Positions 49,842 to 58,433 of a stretch of DNA of 64,000 bases are shown one piece after another. Where the stretch lies: contig NZ_AP023362.1 of assembly GCF_018326285.1 (NCBI RefSeq), positions 62,001 to 126,000 on the forward strand. The letters are read 5' to 3'. A model generated the notes under the pieces. That model was not told the DNA's origin. It did not search any database and saw only the letters and a list, made by a program, of their open reading frames with translations. Numbering within the stretch: the first letter of the stretch is position 1; every line of letters starts with the position of its first letter. This DNA comes from Mycolicibacterium sp. TY81 (GTDB lineage Bacteria > Actinomycetota > Actinomycetes > Mycobacteriales > Mycobacteriaceae). The position numbers were made by a program, and so were the translations under genes.

Positions 49842-51452
49842 ATGGGTGCGCTACTTCCGCGCCGCCACGCGAGTGTGCCGGCCCTCGGCTGCGCGATCGC
49901 GTTGGCGATCCTGTTCGGGGGCGTCGGCGTGGTGTTCGCCGACACGGGGTCGACACCGACACCGGCCGCGCCCACAACGACCGCTTCGCCCCCGCTGAAG
50001 GCGTTACCTCCGGTGATCGCGGCACCCGCGCCGGCCGCCGACTCAGCCACCCTCACGCTTGCGCCATCGCACGGCGGCTCGGGAACTCAGGTCACGGCCA
50101 CCATCACAGGCTTCGGTTACTGCCTGGACTCCCCACACCTGCTCTGGGACGGCGGGCCGCTGTCCGCCGGCAGCGATCTGACGTTCACGGTGCCGGACAG
50201 TCCGGCCGGTGCGCACCGGGTGACCGCAGTGTGCAGACTCCTGGATGGGGCCCGCACGGTCGCCCCGGCGTCGTTCACGATCGATGTGACCGAGAAGCCC
50301 ACCCTCACACTGGAACCCGGCAAAGGGCCCGCCGGCTCGCAGGTGACGGCTACTCCCAAAGGCTTCGGGATGTGTGTCGACGCTCCGCGTCTCCAGTGGG
50401 ACGGCCAGCCTTTGACTGCCAAGGCCGTAGACCCCGCCGTCGGCAGTCTGGCGTTCACGGTTCCGGATGGCCCGGCAACCGGACACACCGTCACAGCGGT
50501 ATGCGGGTCCCTGCGCAAATTGCCAGTGTCGGCATCTGCGCCCTTCACAGTGGTCGAAACCCCGAAGCCCACTTTGACTTTGAGCACCCCGAAGGGAACG
50601 GCAGGATCACAAGTGACGGCGACGGGTACGGGTTTCGCCTGCCCGGACAGCGGCGACGTGCAGTTGTTCTGGGACGGGGACAAGTCACCGTCGACCAAAG
50701 CCACGCCTTTCACTTTCCGTGTCCCGTTCACCGTTCCCGCGTCAGCGTCCGTTGGCGAGTACACGGTGCTGGCCGCCTGCGCCGACGATCCCGACGTCGC
50801 GGCCAGTCAGCAGTTCACCGTCGTCAGCCCGGTGACGAACCAGGGAGCCGCGGCGGCGTCGATCTCGCTCGACCCCACGCAAGGGCATGGGGGAGATGCG
50901 GTGCTCATCGTCGGCTCGCAGTTCCTCTGTGCCGACCACGAGCGGACGGTGACGCTGTCGTGGGATGGCGCCCCGCCCCGATTTGAGGTGGCTCTCGACG
51001 GGAACGGCCACTTCGCGACATGGTTTGCCGTCCCATCCGATGCCGCAGTGGGCAGTCACACAGTGCGTGCCTCGTGCGCGGATGGATCGGCCTGGGACAC
51101 TGGGGATTTCGCCATTGTGGCCGTAGGTCTTCCGGTGCCACCGCCAGCCACGCCCCCGACGGTGCCACCGCCTCCGATTATCCCGTCGCAGACGCATGAG
51201 TGGTGGCCGCTCGTCCTGGTCGCCGCGGTCCTTGCGGTGTTGCTGCTGGCCGCGGCCGTCCACTTCGGCCGGCGCGCACTTCGGCCCCCGCGGGTCCAGG
51301 TGGTCACGCGACCCGGTGGTCCTGCCACTGTCACATTGCGTGCGACGCCGGCGGCCGGCGAGACGACGCTCGCCATCCGCGTGGCGGTGCATTCCAAGCC
51401 TGATGTCGTGACCTTGAGAGGGGTGGATGATGATCGCATCCGCGTTGACTGA
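49842..51452 (+). CDS. Ig-repeat, membrane-anchored surface protein
   Basis: 536-residue protein. A signal or first TM segment (ALGCAIALAILFGGVGVVFA) is followed by a Pro/Thr-rich linker. Four Ig-like repeats of 80-100 residues come next, each with a GxxV-x-A/V-x-GF-x-C start and an AVC/ASC end (TLAPSHGGSGTQVTATITGF; TLEPGKGPAGSQVTATPKGF; TLSTPKGTAGSQVTATGTGF; SLDPTQGHGGDAVLIVGSQF). The Cys pairs suggest one disulfide per repeat. A Pro-rich hinge, a TM helix (WWPLVLVAAVLAVLLLAAAV) and a ~55-residue cytoplasmic tail follow. GAGAGGAGG precedes the ATG. Role unknown; adhesion-like architecture. Confidence 0.78.
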   Translation: MGALLPRRHASVPALGCAIALAILFGGVGVVFADTGSTPTPAAPTTTASPPLKALPPVIAAPAPAADSATLTLAPSHGGSGTQVTATITGFGYCLDSPHLLWDGGPLSAGSDLTFTVPDSPAGAHRVTAVCRLLDGARTVAPASFTIDVTEKPTLTLEPGKGPAGSQVTATPKGFGMCVDAPRLQWDGQPLTAKAVDPAVGSLAFTVPDGPATGHTVTAVCGSLRKLPVSASAPFTVVETPKPTLTLSTPKGTAGSQVTATGTGFACPDSGDVQLFWDGDKSPSTKATPFTFRVPFTVPASASVGEYTVLAACADDPDVAASQQFTVVSPVTNQGAAAASISLDPTQGHGGDAVLIVGSQFLCADHERTVTLSWDGAPPRFEVALDGNGHFATWFAVPSDAAVGSHTVRASCADGSAWDTGDFAIVAVGLPVPPPATPPTVPPPPIIPSQTHEWWPLVLVAAVLAVLLLAAAVHFGRRALRPPRVQVVTRPGGPATVTLRATPAAGETTLAIRVAVHSKPDVVTLRGVDDDRIRVD

Positions 51453-52098
51453 GACGGTGACCGTTCGAGACCTCCTGTACTGCGATGCGGTGGTCGAACC
51501 GACTCGGGCGCTGACCGAATCGCTGCACCAGAGCGGCACGATCAACAACCTCGTTGCGCGGTTCCCCGGGGTGACGCCGCTCGTCGAGGGCGAGGTGGCC
51601 AGACAGACTGATGAACAACTCTCGCTGAGCCTGCTCGATCTGGCCGTCGACGGATGGAAGAAGTTCGACGAGCTCGTGGCGGCTGCCCGCCGGACGCACG
51701 AAAATGCGGCGGCCCGGGAGACCGTGAAGTTGGTGACGCACAAGATCGAATGCAGCCACCCGTGGACCGTCCAGGTTTTCGTCAATGGCAAGCCGGCCGG
51801 CACCGTCGAGGTGGAGTTGACCGTCTGCTTCGACATGGACCTGGTGGTTCTGGTCGTTCAGCAAGGTCGGATCGCGGCCGTCGAATCCGGGCGTTGCACC
51901 ATCACCGCGGCGTTGGAGATCGCACGGATCGAAGTCATCAAACGCCAGGCCCGGTTCGACTTGCGCCTGCGAATCTCCTTCGGCCATGGCCTGATTCTGG
52001 CCGGACCCGGCGCACACGGCGTGCCGGCTCAGCCCGCTGGCCTCGTCAATGCGCAACCACCGACGGCGAACGGGTACCGCTATCCCGTACACCGCTAG
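51427..52098 (+). CDS. Hypothetical partner of Ig-repeat protein
   Basis: 223-residue protein without signal peptide or TM segment; family not recognised. The first half is helical (ALTESLHQSGTINNLVARFP; SLLDLAVDGWKKFDELVAAA). The second half is beta-rich (WTVQVFVNGKPAGTVEVEL; MDLVVLVVQQGRIAAVESGR), ending RLRISFGHGLILAG. It overlaps the preceding gene by 26 nt, with GAGAGGGG before the start, so the two are almost surely co-expressed. It may bind the cytoplasmic tail of the Ig protein. Confidence 0.65.
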   Translation: MMIASALTETVTVRDLLYCDAVVEPTRALTESLHQSGTINNLVARFPGVTPLVEGEVARQTDEQLSLSLLDLAVDGWKKFDELVAAARRTHENAAARETVKLVTHKIECSHPWTVQVFVNGKPAGTVEVELTVCFDMDLVVLVVQQGRIAAVESGRCTITAALEIARIEVIKRQARFDLRLRISFGHGLILAGPGAHGVPAQPAGLVNAQPPTANGYRYPVHR

Positions 52099-52190
52099 CG
52101 CCTCGCGTGGGAGTGAGCCGGGGATCCCCCAAGATTTCCTTTGTCCCCGGATCGGGCAGCGTGCAGCGCGTCCGGGGGAGAATGCATGAC

Positions 52191-52757
52191 ATGACCAGCT
52201 TCACCCGCCGGGGCGCAGCGACTGCGATGACCGTCGTCGGGGTGCTCGCAATTACCGCCTGCGCATCCGATCAACTGGTGGAGACCAAGGACATCCCGAA
52301 AGACCAGGCTGCTCAACAGCTCAACGCCACTTTCGTCCACGCTCGCGTCCCGGCGAGTTTCGCGCCGCTGGCCGCTACCGTCAGCACGACCACGTGGGGC
52401 TCGGAGGCCCGAACCGTCAAAGCCGCTTTCATGGCCCCGCGACCCGACTTTGATCAGTTCATGAAAACCATCAGAATCCAGGGCGATCCGACGTGGATGA
52501 AGGACAGCTCGGGTACCTGCCCACCTGACAGCAGCCCACATCCGGCGCAGGTGGCATACGCCCCACCCGCCCCGGTGCTGAAGGATTGGTATGACCGCGG
52601 AATCTTCCAGCGCTGCACACCGATTGAATCTTGGACTATCTCATCGACTGAATTCAGTGACACTGCTCGATCCGCGGGACACATCTTCGCGCAGCCGGCC
52701 CGCAACGCCGCCGACTCCGGCGAATTGACTGTCCTCATCGGCACCACGATCGCCTAG
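52191..52757 (+). CDS. Putative lipoprotein, 188 aa
   Basis: Begins MTSFTRRGAATAMTVVGVLA followed by the lipobox ITAC, so it is probably lipid-anchored outside the membrane. The mature part has one Cys pair (SGTCPPDSS and FQRCTPIES) and no domain I recognise. Start 52191 is preferred over 52182, which lies too close to the GGGGGAGA ribosome-binding site. It follows the Ig-repeat pair by 92 nt on the same strand and may belong to the same surface module. Confidence 0.7.
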   Translation: MTSFTRRGAATAMTVVGVLAITACASDQLVETKDIPKDQAAQQLNATFVHARVPASFAPLAATVSTTTWGSEARTVKAAFMAPRPDFDQFMKTIRIQGDPTWMKDSSGTCPPDSSPHPAQVAYAPPAPVLKDWYDRGIFQRCTPIESWTISSTEFSDTARSAGHIFAQPARNAADSGELTVLIGTTIA

Positions 52758-52904
52758 GCTGGCTGCAGCCGTTTCTGAGCGGCCGCGAGTTTGGCGATCT
52801 GCATATCCCGGGCCCATGCACCGGTACCTCTAGCAAATCTCCACCACCGCGCGTTTACTGATCCCACGGCGTTTCGGTGGCATCAGCAAGACCCGGAGGT
52901 TGCC

Positions 52905-53720
52905 ATGGGCCTTCTCGACGGCAAGGTCGCATTCGTGACCGGAACCGCGCGCGGCATGGGGCGAAATCACGCGATACGGCTCGCGCGCGAGGGGGCATCG
53001 GTTATCGGGATCGACGTCGCGGCCGACGTCACGCCGCACGGCGGGTGTCCGGGGCCTCGTGAGGCGGACCTGCATGAGACGGTGCGCCTCGTCGAGGCCG
53101 CGGGCGGCAAGTGCCTCATGGCGGTCGCCGACGTCCGGGACTCTGCGGCCATGGACGCGGTGGTCAAGGAAGGCGTCGACAGGTTCGGCGGACGCCTCGA
53201 CGTCGTCGTCGCCAACGCGGGCATCAGCACCTGGGCGCGCTTCTGGGAGATGCCGGAGGACCAGTGGCAGACAATGATCGACGTCAACCTCACCGGTGTC
53301 TGGCGCACGATGAAAGCTGCTGTCCCGCATATGATTGCGGCGGGCAATGGCGGCTCGATCATCAACATCAGCTCGGTGGCCGGGATCAAGTCATTGCCGG
53401 GCCAGGCTCACTACAGCGCCGCCAAGCACGGCGTGGTCGGGCTGACGAAGTCGGCGGCGATCGAGCTCGCGGAGTTCAAGATCAGGGTCAACTCCATCCA
53501 CCCGTGGGGCGTCGACACCGTGCTCGCCGCGGATCCCACGGTCGGCACGTTGCTCACGGATCACCCGAGCTACCTGATGTCCTTCGGCTGCATACTCAGC
53601 GACCCGTTCCCCGCGAGCGTCGATGACATCTCCGATGCGGTCATCTACCTGGCGTCGGATTTGTCACGAGCGGTCACGGCAACGCAGTTGACCGTCGATA
53701 TGGGTGCCACGAAGGTCTGA
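52905..53720 (+). CDS. Mycofactocin-type SDR oxidoreductase
   Basis: 271-residue SDR resembling the mycofactocin-coupled subfamily. VAFVTGTARGMGRNHAIRLA is the cofactor motif with the family-typical GRNHA. VIGIDVAADV, VANAGIST, INISSVAGIKS and AHYSAAKHGVVGL (catalytic Tyr and Lys) follow. Enzymes of this group hold NAD tightly and pass electrons to the redox peptide mycofactocin. The ATG at 52905 (MGLLDGKVAF) lies 5 nt after GGAGG. No mycofactocin biosynthesis genes are nearby. Substrate unknown. Confidence 0.85.
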   Translation: MGLLDGKVAFVTGTARGMGRNHAIRLAREGASVIGIDVAADVTPHGGCPGPREADLHETVRLVEAAGGKCLMAVADVRDSAAMDAVVKEGVDRFGGRLDVVVANAGISTWARFWEMPEDQWQTMIDVNLTGVWRTMKAAVPHMIAAGNGGSIINISSVAGIKSLPGQAHYSAAKHGVVGLTKSAAIELAEFKIRVNSIHPWGVDTVLAADPTVGTLLTDHPSYLMSFGCILSDPFPASVDDISDAVIYLASDLSRAVTATQLTVDMGATKV

Positions 53721-53901
53721 TCACCCCTCATCGGTGGGGCGCGCTGGTACTCGATCCATCTCGCACTGAAGTTCGCTCTTCGGGCTATATCGCGGTGCGG
53801 TTTGACGGACAATCGTAGAGAGCGTCAACAGTTCATATTCTCAGCCGACGAAGGCCCAGGCCGTGCGCCGGTGCGGTGAGCACGGGAGAGAAGGCGCCAT
53901 C

Positions 53902-54204
53902 ATGATGTACGCAGAGTACGAAGTGGCGGCAGTGTTGGTGCTACTCGTTGGCGCCGCGTGCGAGGTGACGGCGACCCACCTGCGCCGCGCCCACCCCGCT
54001 CGGTTGCCGGATCGAAAAGCGGCGCCGCCGTTATCGAACGCTCATGGAACCCGTTCAGCACCAACGGTTTACCGGACCGGCACTTCGGCCCCGCCGAAGG
54101 GACTGCGACTGGCCATGGAACGCTCGCATGCCCGGCGGATGGAACGGCGCCGCGTAAAGATGGAATTTCAAGCCTGGCTGGAGATCACCTCGCGGCCACT
54201 CTGA
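53902..54204 (+). CDS. Small membrane-anchored basic protein
   Basis: 100-residue product starting MMYAEYEVAAVLVLLVGAAC: one N-terminal TM helix followed by a basic, Arg/Pro-rich tail (RRAHPARLPDRKAAPP; MERSHARRMERRRVKM). GAGAAGG supports the start. I do not recognise a family and codon use is only moderately biased, so it may be a lineage-specific gene. The 181-nt region before it has a TTGACG/CGTCAA inverted pair (53802-53807, 53823-53828) of unknown meaning. Confidence 0.5.
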   Translation: MMYAEYEVAAVLVLLVGAACEVTATHLRRAHPARLPDRKAAPPLSNAHGTRSAPTVYRTGTSAPPKGLRLAMERSHARRMERRRVKMEFQAWLEITSRPL

Positions 54205-54256
54205 TGACGGACCAAACCCATTGCGAAGCTGCGCCACCGTCCTACGATCGGTCGGT

Positions 54257-54886
54257 ATGACCCGCAAGCTCGCGTTGCTCTCCGCCGTCGCCGCCTTGGC
54301 CCCCGTCATCCCGACCTACGCACCAGCCGCAATCGCCGCACCGTGCCCCGACGTCCAGGTCGTGTTCGCCCGCGGCACCACCGAGCCGCCGGGCCTGGGC
54401 AGTGTCGGTCGTCCCTTTGTCGAGGACCTGCGTGCCCGGGTGGCGCCGCGCACCGTTGAAGCGACGCCGGTCGACTATCCGGCGAGCAACGACTTCGCCG
54501 TCAGCACCCCAGCCGGCATCGACGCCGCGCGGTCGGTCATCGAGTCCACCGCAGCCAACTGCCCGAAGACCAAGATGGTGCTCGGCGGCTACTCGCAGGG
54601 CGCGGCGGTCATCGAAGGGGCCACCAACTCGACGTCGCCGCAGACTGCCAGTCGGGTGGCCGCCACCGCGCTGTTCGGGGCGCCGCGCACCGGTTTCGCG
54701 GGCATGCTCGCCGGCGGACCGCTGCCGGAGCTGGCGCCGCAGTACGTCGCCAATGCCATCGATCAGTGCGCCGAGGGGGACCCGATCTGCTGGGTGGGCG
54801 GCGGCTTCGACGTCGGTGCCCACGGTTCATACGTACAGTCCGGAAAGGTCACGCAGGCAGCCGATTTCGCGGCCGGCCGACTCTAG
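54257..54886 (+). CDS. Cutinase-like secreted esterase
   Basis: 209-residue exported hydrolase of the Culp family. A signal peptide (TRKLALLSAVAALAPVIPT) ends near AIAA-PCP. VVFARGTTEPPGLGSVGRPF, MVLGGYSQGAAVIEG (nucleophile Ser), CAEGDPICWVGGG (Asp and disulfide) and GAHGSYVQSG (His) make the triad. The protein ends KVTQAADFAAGRL without the Pro/Ala tail seen in the other cutinase of the window. Its last 36 or so bases are repeated 3.6 kb downstream. Confidence 0.9.
   Translation: MTRKLALLSAVAALAPVIPTYAPAAIAAPCPDVQVVFARGTTEPPGLGSVGRPFVEDLRARVAPRTVEATPVDYPASNDFAVSTPAGIDAARSVIESTAANCPKTKMVLGGYSQGAAVIEGATNSTSPQTASRVAATALFGAPRTGFAGMLAGGPLPELAPQYVANAIDQCAEGDPICWVGGGFDVGAHGSYVQSGKVTQAADFAAGRL
54840..54875 (+). 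repeat. Direct repeat, left copy (3' end of cutinase)
   Basis: 36-bp sequence beginning CCGGAAAGG and ending TTCGCGGCCG. It matches 58434-58469 at 34 of 36 positions, with 26 consecutive identical bases (54850-54875). It encodes the TQAADFAA region of the cutinase. The pair brackets a 3.6-kb segment. Confidence 0.85.
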
Positions 54887-55006
54887 ATCAGAGATATCCC
54901 AGCGCCACCCGCGGCTGGTGGGCTTGCTTTCGAGGCCTCGGCATGCCCGCATCCGATGTCTGGCGTCCCGCGGATGTTCAGGGCGATTGATACTCGTTGC
55001 TACGAT

Positions 55007-55090
55007 ATCTTTGCGGCAATAGTTTTATGCAGTTGATTACTTTCGGCGATTAACTTTCTGTCGATAAATTTCAATATGAAATAACGAATA
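55007..55090 (+). promoter_or_regulatory. AT-rich upstream module, copy 1
   Basis: The AT-rich gap 54960-55170 holds ATCTTTGCGGCAATAGTTTT (55007-55026), TTCAATATG (55070-55078) and AATAACGAATA (55080-55090). All three recur upstream of the secreted-protein gene at 56978. They probably mark shared regulation of these two genes. The AT-richness would suit an Lsr2-type silencer, which is inference. Confidence 0.45.
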
Positions 55091-55170
55091 TTTCCGGCGT
55101 AATTCGCCCCACGCGGTGATCAGTGTGAAGTAATTTGCGGGTGCAGGTTACCGATTACTGAGGGGGAGTT

Positions 55171-56631
55171 ATGCAAACGTGTGTCCGGGCCGGTATGACC
55201 AGCGGTGTGGCGCTGATCGGAGCGAGTGCCATTGCGCTGTCACCGATAGTGGTGGCACCGCAGCAGGTGCACCTGCCGGAGGTCCCGGTGTCGAGCCTCG
55301 CGACGACATTGACCGCGTCGGTCAATCCCATTAGCGAATGGGCGAAGGTCCTCACGACATCGTTCAACAACATTTCGGCCCTCGGTCAGCAGGTGTGGGC
55401 CGACCCCGCTCCCATCCTGAAGCAGATCGTCATCAATCAGATCGGCTACGCGAACACCATCGCCACGGGGCTGGGCGCCGCCGGCAACAGCTTCGTCACG
55501 GCTGTGAAGGCACTTCCACCGGCTTTCCAGCAGGCAGCTCAGCAAATGGCCGCCGGCCAGATCGGCGGAGGCTTGGACCTGGCATTCACCGCCATGCTCG
55601 CGCTGGTGATACAACCCGGCTTTGCGCTGATAGGAAGTGGGGTACTGGATATCCCCGGCAAGGTTATGCAGAACATCACCAACGTCGTCAAACTAGCCCC
55701 CACTCTTCTTGTCAGCGTGGGTTTGTCTCTGCTTGGCACGGTTAGCGGCGTCGAGAAGGCGTTTGGGGATACCGCGCAAGCGGTGTACGACGGGGTGCGC
55801 TCCGGCAACTTGGGGGCGGCTGTGAACGCGATCATCAACGCCCCCGCCGTGCTCACCAACACCTTCCTCAACGGGTACGCGCCGATGTTACTCCCGGGGA
55901 TTCTGACTCCGACCGGCATCGGAATCCCGGGTCTTGTCGCTACGGTCATCGGCCTTCGCGACGTCATCGCGCAAGCGCTGGGCGCACCGGTGCCCGTCGC
56001 GGCGAAGGTGGCCGATGCTGGACCGGCCGCCCTTCCGTCGGCCGTCGTGTCGGCCGCGACGGTCACGTTGGGTGCCGAGAAGGTGACGACGCCTGATACC
56101 GCGAAGGTTACGGCGACGGAGACCACGCCGACGAAGGCCACGCCGGCAGAACCCGCCGCGACCGCGCCAGCCGCCACGAAACCAGACGCAGGGGAACCCG
56201 CCTCAACTTCGTCCGAAACACCCTCCACTGCAACCGAAACGAAGCCCGATTCGGGTACGACCGCGGGCAGTACCACACCGAGCGGTGGCACCGATACGAC
56301 CAGCGGCACCAAGACCGGTACACCTGGCACGGCCGGCGAGCCAACGAAGCCCACTGGGTCGACCGGGAGCGAGACTGGCTCGGGCGGCGCCACCACTCCA
56401 AAAGGTGGTGCCACCGGTGGCACCAAGACCGGTACACCTGGCAAGGCCGGGGACGGTCTGACGAAGGCGATCAACTCCGCAGGGGAAAACCTGAAGTCCT
56501 CGTTGAATAAATTCGGCGCCGGACTCAAGAACGGTTTCGGCAAGCCAGCCAAGCCCAGCAAGAGCGGCAGTGGCAGCGTAGGCGCAAGCAGTGCAGGCGC
56601 AAGCAACGCAGGCGGCGGCAGCAGCAAGTAA
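55171..56631 (+). CDS. Secreted Ala/Gly-rich protein with Thr-Pro-Gly tail
   Basis: 486-residue exported protein beginning MQTCVRAGMTSGVALIGASA, a signal-like hydrophobic start. The first 270 residues are helical and hydrophobic (NQIGYANTIATGLGAAGNSF; LLVSVGLSLLGTVSGVEKAF; GIGIPGLVATVIGLRDVIAQ), resembling PE/PGRS-associated and PE-PPE-like helical domains. The remaining ~200 are a Thr/Pro/Ala then Gly/Ser/Lys-rich low-complexity tail. I do not recognise a characterised relative. GAGGGGGAG precedes the ATG. The gene lies within the repeat-bracketed segment behind an AT-rich upstream region. Confidence 0.72.
   Translation: MQTCVRAGMTSGVALIGASAIALSPIVVAPQQVHLPEVPVSSLATTLTASVNPISEWAKVLTTSFNNISALGQQVWADPAPILKQIVINQIGYANTIATGLGAAGNSFVTAVKALPPAFQQAAQQMAAGQIGGGLDLAFTAMLALVIQPGFALIGSGVLDIPGKVMQNITNVVKLAPTLLVSVGLSLLGTVSGVEKAFGDTAQAVYDGVRSGNLGAAVNAIINAPAVLTNTFLNGYAPMLLPGILTPTGIGIPGLVATVIGLRDVIAQALGAPVPVAAKVADAGPAALPSAVVSAATVTLGAEKVTTPDTAKVTATETTPTKATPAEPAATAPAATKPDAGEPASTSSETPSTATETKPDSGTTAGSTTPSGGTDTTSGTKTGTPGTAGEPTKPTGSTGSETGSGGATTPKGGATGGTKTGTPGKAGDGLTKAINSAGENLKSSLNKFGAGLKNGFGKPAKPSKSGSGSVGASSAGASNAGGGSSK
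56305..56443 (+). repeat. 25-bp direct repeats in tail of secreted-protein gene
   Basis: A 25-bp unit starting GGCACCAAGACCGG and ending CACCTGGCA occurs at 56305-56329 and 56419-56443. It encodes GTKTGTPG twice. The repeat shows recent internal duplication of the low-complexity tail. Confidence 0.75.
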
Positions 56632-56647
56632 CCGCATCAATCCACCA

Positions 56648-56683
56648 ATCGGCCCCTCCCTCAACGACCAGGGAGGGGCCGAT
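56648..56683 (+). terminator. Terminator after Ala/Gly-rich protein gene
   Basis: A perfect 14-bp stem, ATCGGCCCCTCCCT (56648-56661) with AGGGAGGGGCCGAT (56670-56683), has an 8-nt loop. It starts 16 nt after the stop codon. Only a short T-rich tail (TGCTGCCTTT) follows. Confidence 0.78.
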
Positions 56684-56783
56684 TGCTGCCTTTAGGCAGG
56701 GCCACTGTGTCAGGGCAAGGTGCGCCCTTCGACTGTCGCATCGCCGTTGGCCGTTGCATGCATGCGCCATTTCTGTATGCAAC

Positions 56784-56881
56784 ATCTTTGTGGCAATAGC
56801 TTTCTGCTATTCAATTCTCAATACCGAAAAACTAATAACGAATAATGAATGCGACACGGCATTCGAAACGTATTCAATATG
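56784..56881 (+). promoter_or_regulatory. AT-rich upstream module, copy 2
   Basis: ATCTTTGTGGCAATAGCTTT (56784-56803), AATAACGAATA (56834-56844) and TTCAATATG (56873-56881) repeat the elements found before the gene at 55171, with different spacing and order. The 346-bp gap 56632-56977 otherwise holds only the terminator above and an unusually A/T-rich stretch (about 56800-56940). Confidence 0.45.
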
Positions 56882-56977
56882 TGCACGGAAATTGACTAGA
56901 TGCGAGTTATGTTTTTTTCGCTCTAAAGCGGCGCGGCATTCTCGCCACGTCGTTACCTTCACCTCTTGGAGATGACA

Positions 56978-57580
56978 ATGCGATCGAATACGTCCATGTT
57001 GCGTCGTGCCGGCGCCATTACTCCGATGGCGCTTGCTGCCGCACTTTGTTTCGCCGGGACGGCACATGCAGCCGTCCCGGTGAATTGGACTTGTCAGGCC
57101 GCGGGCTCAACGTCGAGCATGACAACCTCGGTTACCACCACCGCGCCGGCTTCGGTGACCGCGGGTTCTCCCGTAGCCATTACCATTGCACCGGGCTCAT
57201 CGACGGTTCCGACGACGGCGGCTATTTTTACGATCAAGAGTATTAGCAATTTGAAGATGCTCATCCCGGTCCCGGCCAACTCGACCTATGTCTCCTCCAG
57301 TGCATCCGGTGGATCCGTCCCGGGCTCGACCGCCCTCGTAGGCAGTAATGTCGTGCTTACCGTTCCCGGTCCAATTCTTGCCGGCGCGACGTACACACCG
57401 CCCCAAGTCACCATCAACGTGACGGCCAACGCTCCCGGCTCAATTACCAGCAAGTACGCCGGTACCAGTTATTCAAACCCCGGTATGACCATGACCACTA
57501 CGGTTACATCGATTGGCGACATCCCAACCGCGTGCTACCCGAGTCCGTCTCCGACGCTCACCACCACGACCGTCACGTAA
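56978..57580 (+). CDS. Secreted Thr/Ser-rich beta-type protein
   Basis: 200-residue exported protein. MRSNTSMLRRAGAITPMALA leads into a signal peptide cleaved near AHA-AVP. The mature part is rich in Thr, Ser, Val and Pro, with regular beta strands (VTAGSPVAITIAPGSSTVP; VGSNVVLTVPGPILAGATY; PPQVTINVTANAPGS). One Cys lies near each end (NWTCQAAG; TACYPSPS). It looks like a single beta-sandwich surface protein; no family recognised. ATG 56978 fits CTTGGAG at 7 nt better than 56972. Base composition is lower in GC than neighbours. Confidence 0.68.
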   Translation: MRSNTSMLRRAGAITPMALAAALCFAGTAHAAVPVNWTCQAAGSTSSMTTSVTTTAPASVTAGSPVAITIAPGSSTVPTTAAIFTIKSISNLKMLIPVPANSTYVSSSASGGSVPGSTALVGSNVVLTVPGPILAGATYTPPQVTINVTANAPGSITSKYAGTSYSNPGMTMTTTVTSIGDIPTACYPSPSPTLTTTTVT

Positions 57581-57677
57581 CCCTGACGGCGCGCAAGAAG
57601 TAGCCGGCTGTACATGGGGCGGCGCTGATGGGATCAGGGACAGATTCAGCGCAAGGCCTGGGGAAGTGCAGCGGTGA

Positions 57678-57721
57678 ATGGCCCTCGACTGGGCTGAATG
57701 AACAGCCCAGTCGAGGGTCAT
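57678..57721 (+). terminator. Long terminator hairpin
   Basis: ATGGCCCTCGACTGGGCTG (57678-57696) pairs with CAGCCCAGTCGAGGGTCAT (57703-57721) with one mismatch and a 6-nt loop. It lies 98 nt after the secreted-protein stop. The rest of the 329-bp gap 57581-57909 shows no gene in either strand. Confidence 0.7.
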
Positions 57722-57909
57722 TGCGATTCTCCAGTCGAGCCACGCTGAGAAGTTGAGTTCCACGACCGGCAGGTATCGCCGGCCAGGGCGGTGACAAAAT
57801 AGGCCATCGACAGATCTAGCCAAAGCGTCAATAATTCCATCCGGAACCACTCGGCCGTCGCTATGATCAGGCCCAGTCAAAGGAAAACCTTGGGGGAGGT
57901 CTTCGTCCG

Positions 57910-58395
57910 ATGGCATCTGAACTGGCACGGATCGCAGCAGTCCTGAAGAGAACGATGGATTCTCTGCACGGATCGGTCGATGACTTGGCGCGTGAGTTGG
58001 TGCGGGTGCTCGGCGTCAATCACACAGATCGACGTGCCTTGGAGCTCATTCTCTTTGCGGGCGAGACCGTCACGACGCCGGGGCTGCTGGCCGAGCGGCT
58101 CGGTCTCACTGCCGCTGGAACCACGATCGTCCTCAACCGCCTGGAGAAGCTGGGCTACGTCACTCGATCGCTACATCCCATCGATCATCGCCGAGTAACC
58201 GTAGTGGCCACGGATCTCGCTGCCAGCCGTCTCTCGGAACTCGTCTCCCCGCTGCTGGACCAGGGCGGCAAGATGTTGTCGCGTCATTACAGCGCTGCGG
58301 AGATTGATCTGATTGTCGGGTTCCTCGCTCGCACGGACGAAATACAGCAAGCCCATCTCAAACGGATGCGTGAATTGGAACCGTACCCACACTAG
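57910..58395 (+). CDS. MarR-family regulator
   Basis: 161-residue winged-helix regulator. The reading head is RALELILFAGETVTTPGLLA then ERLGLTAAGTTIVLNRLEKL; the wing is GYVTRSLHPIDHRRVTVVAT. The N-terminal helix (ARIAAVLKRTMDSLHGSVDD) and C-terminal helices form the dimer interface. GGGGGAGG precedes the ATG. It lies inside the repeat-bracketed segment with the two secreted-protein genes and may regulate them. Confidence 0.87.
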   Translation: MASELARIAAVLKRTMDSLHGSVDDLARELVRVLGVNHTDRRALELILFAGETVTTPGLLAERLGLTAAGTTIVLNRLEKLGYVTRSLHPIDHRRVTVVATDLAASRLSELVSPLLDQGGKMLSRHYSAAEIDLIVGFLARTDEIQQAHLKRMRELEPYPH

Positions 58396-58433
58396 AAGTC
58401 GTCGTCGATCGACAGAACCGCAGTTGGTGCGGG

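Noticed and set aside
51654..52190. Extension of the lipoprotein gene upstream through the 223-codon gene
   Set aside because: The extra 179 codons are in the wrong frame of the preceding gene and would bury the signal peptide and lipobox.
53802..53828. TTGACG/CGTCAA inverted pair as an operator
   Set aside because: The arms are only 6 bp with a 15-nt spacer and no promoter context; too weak to list separately.
57473..57928. Minus-strand frame of 151 codons before the MarR gene
   Set aside because: It runs through a terminator hairpin and the end of the secreted-protein gene and has no start signal or motif.
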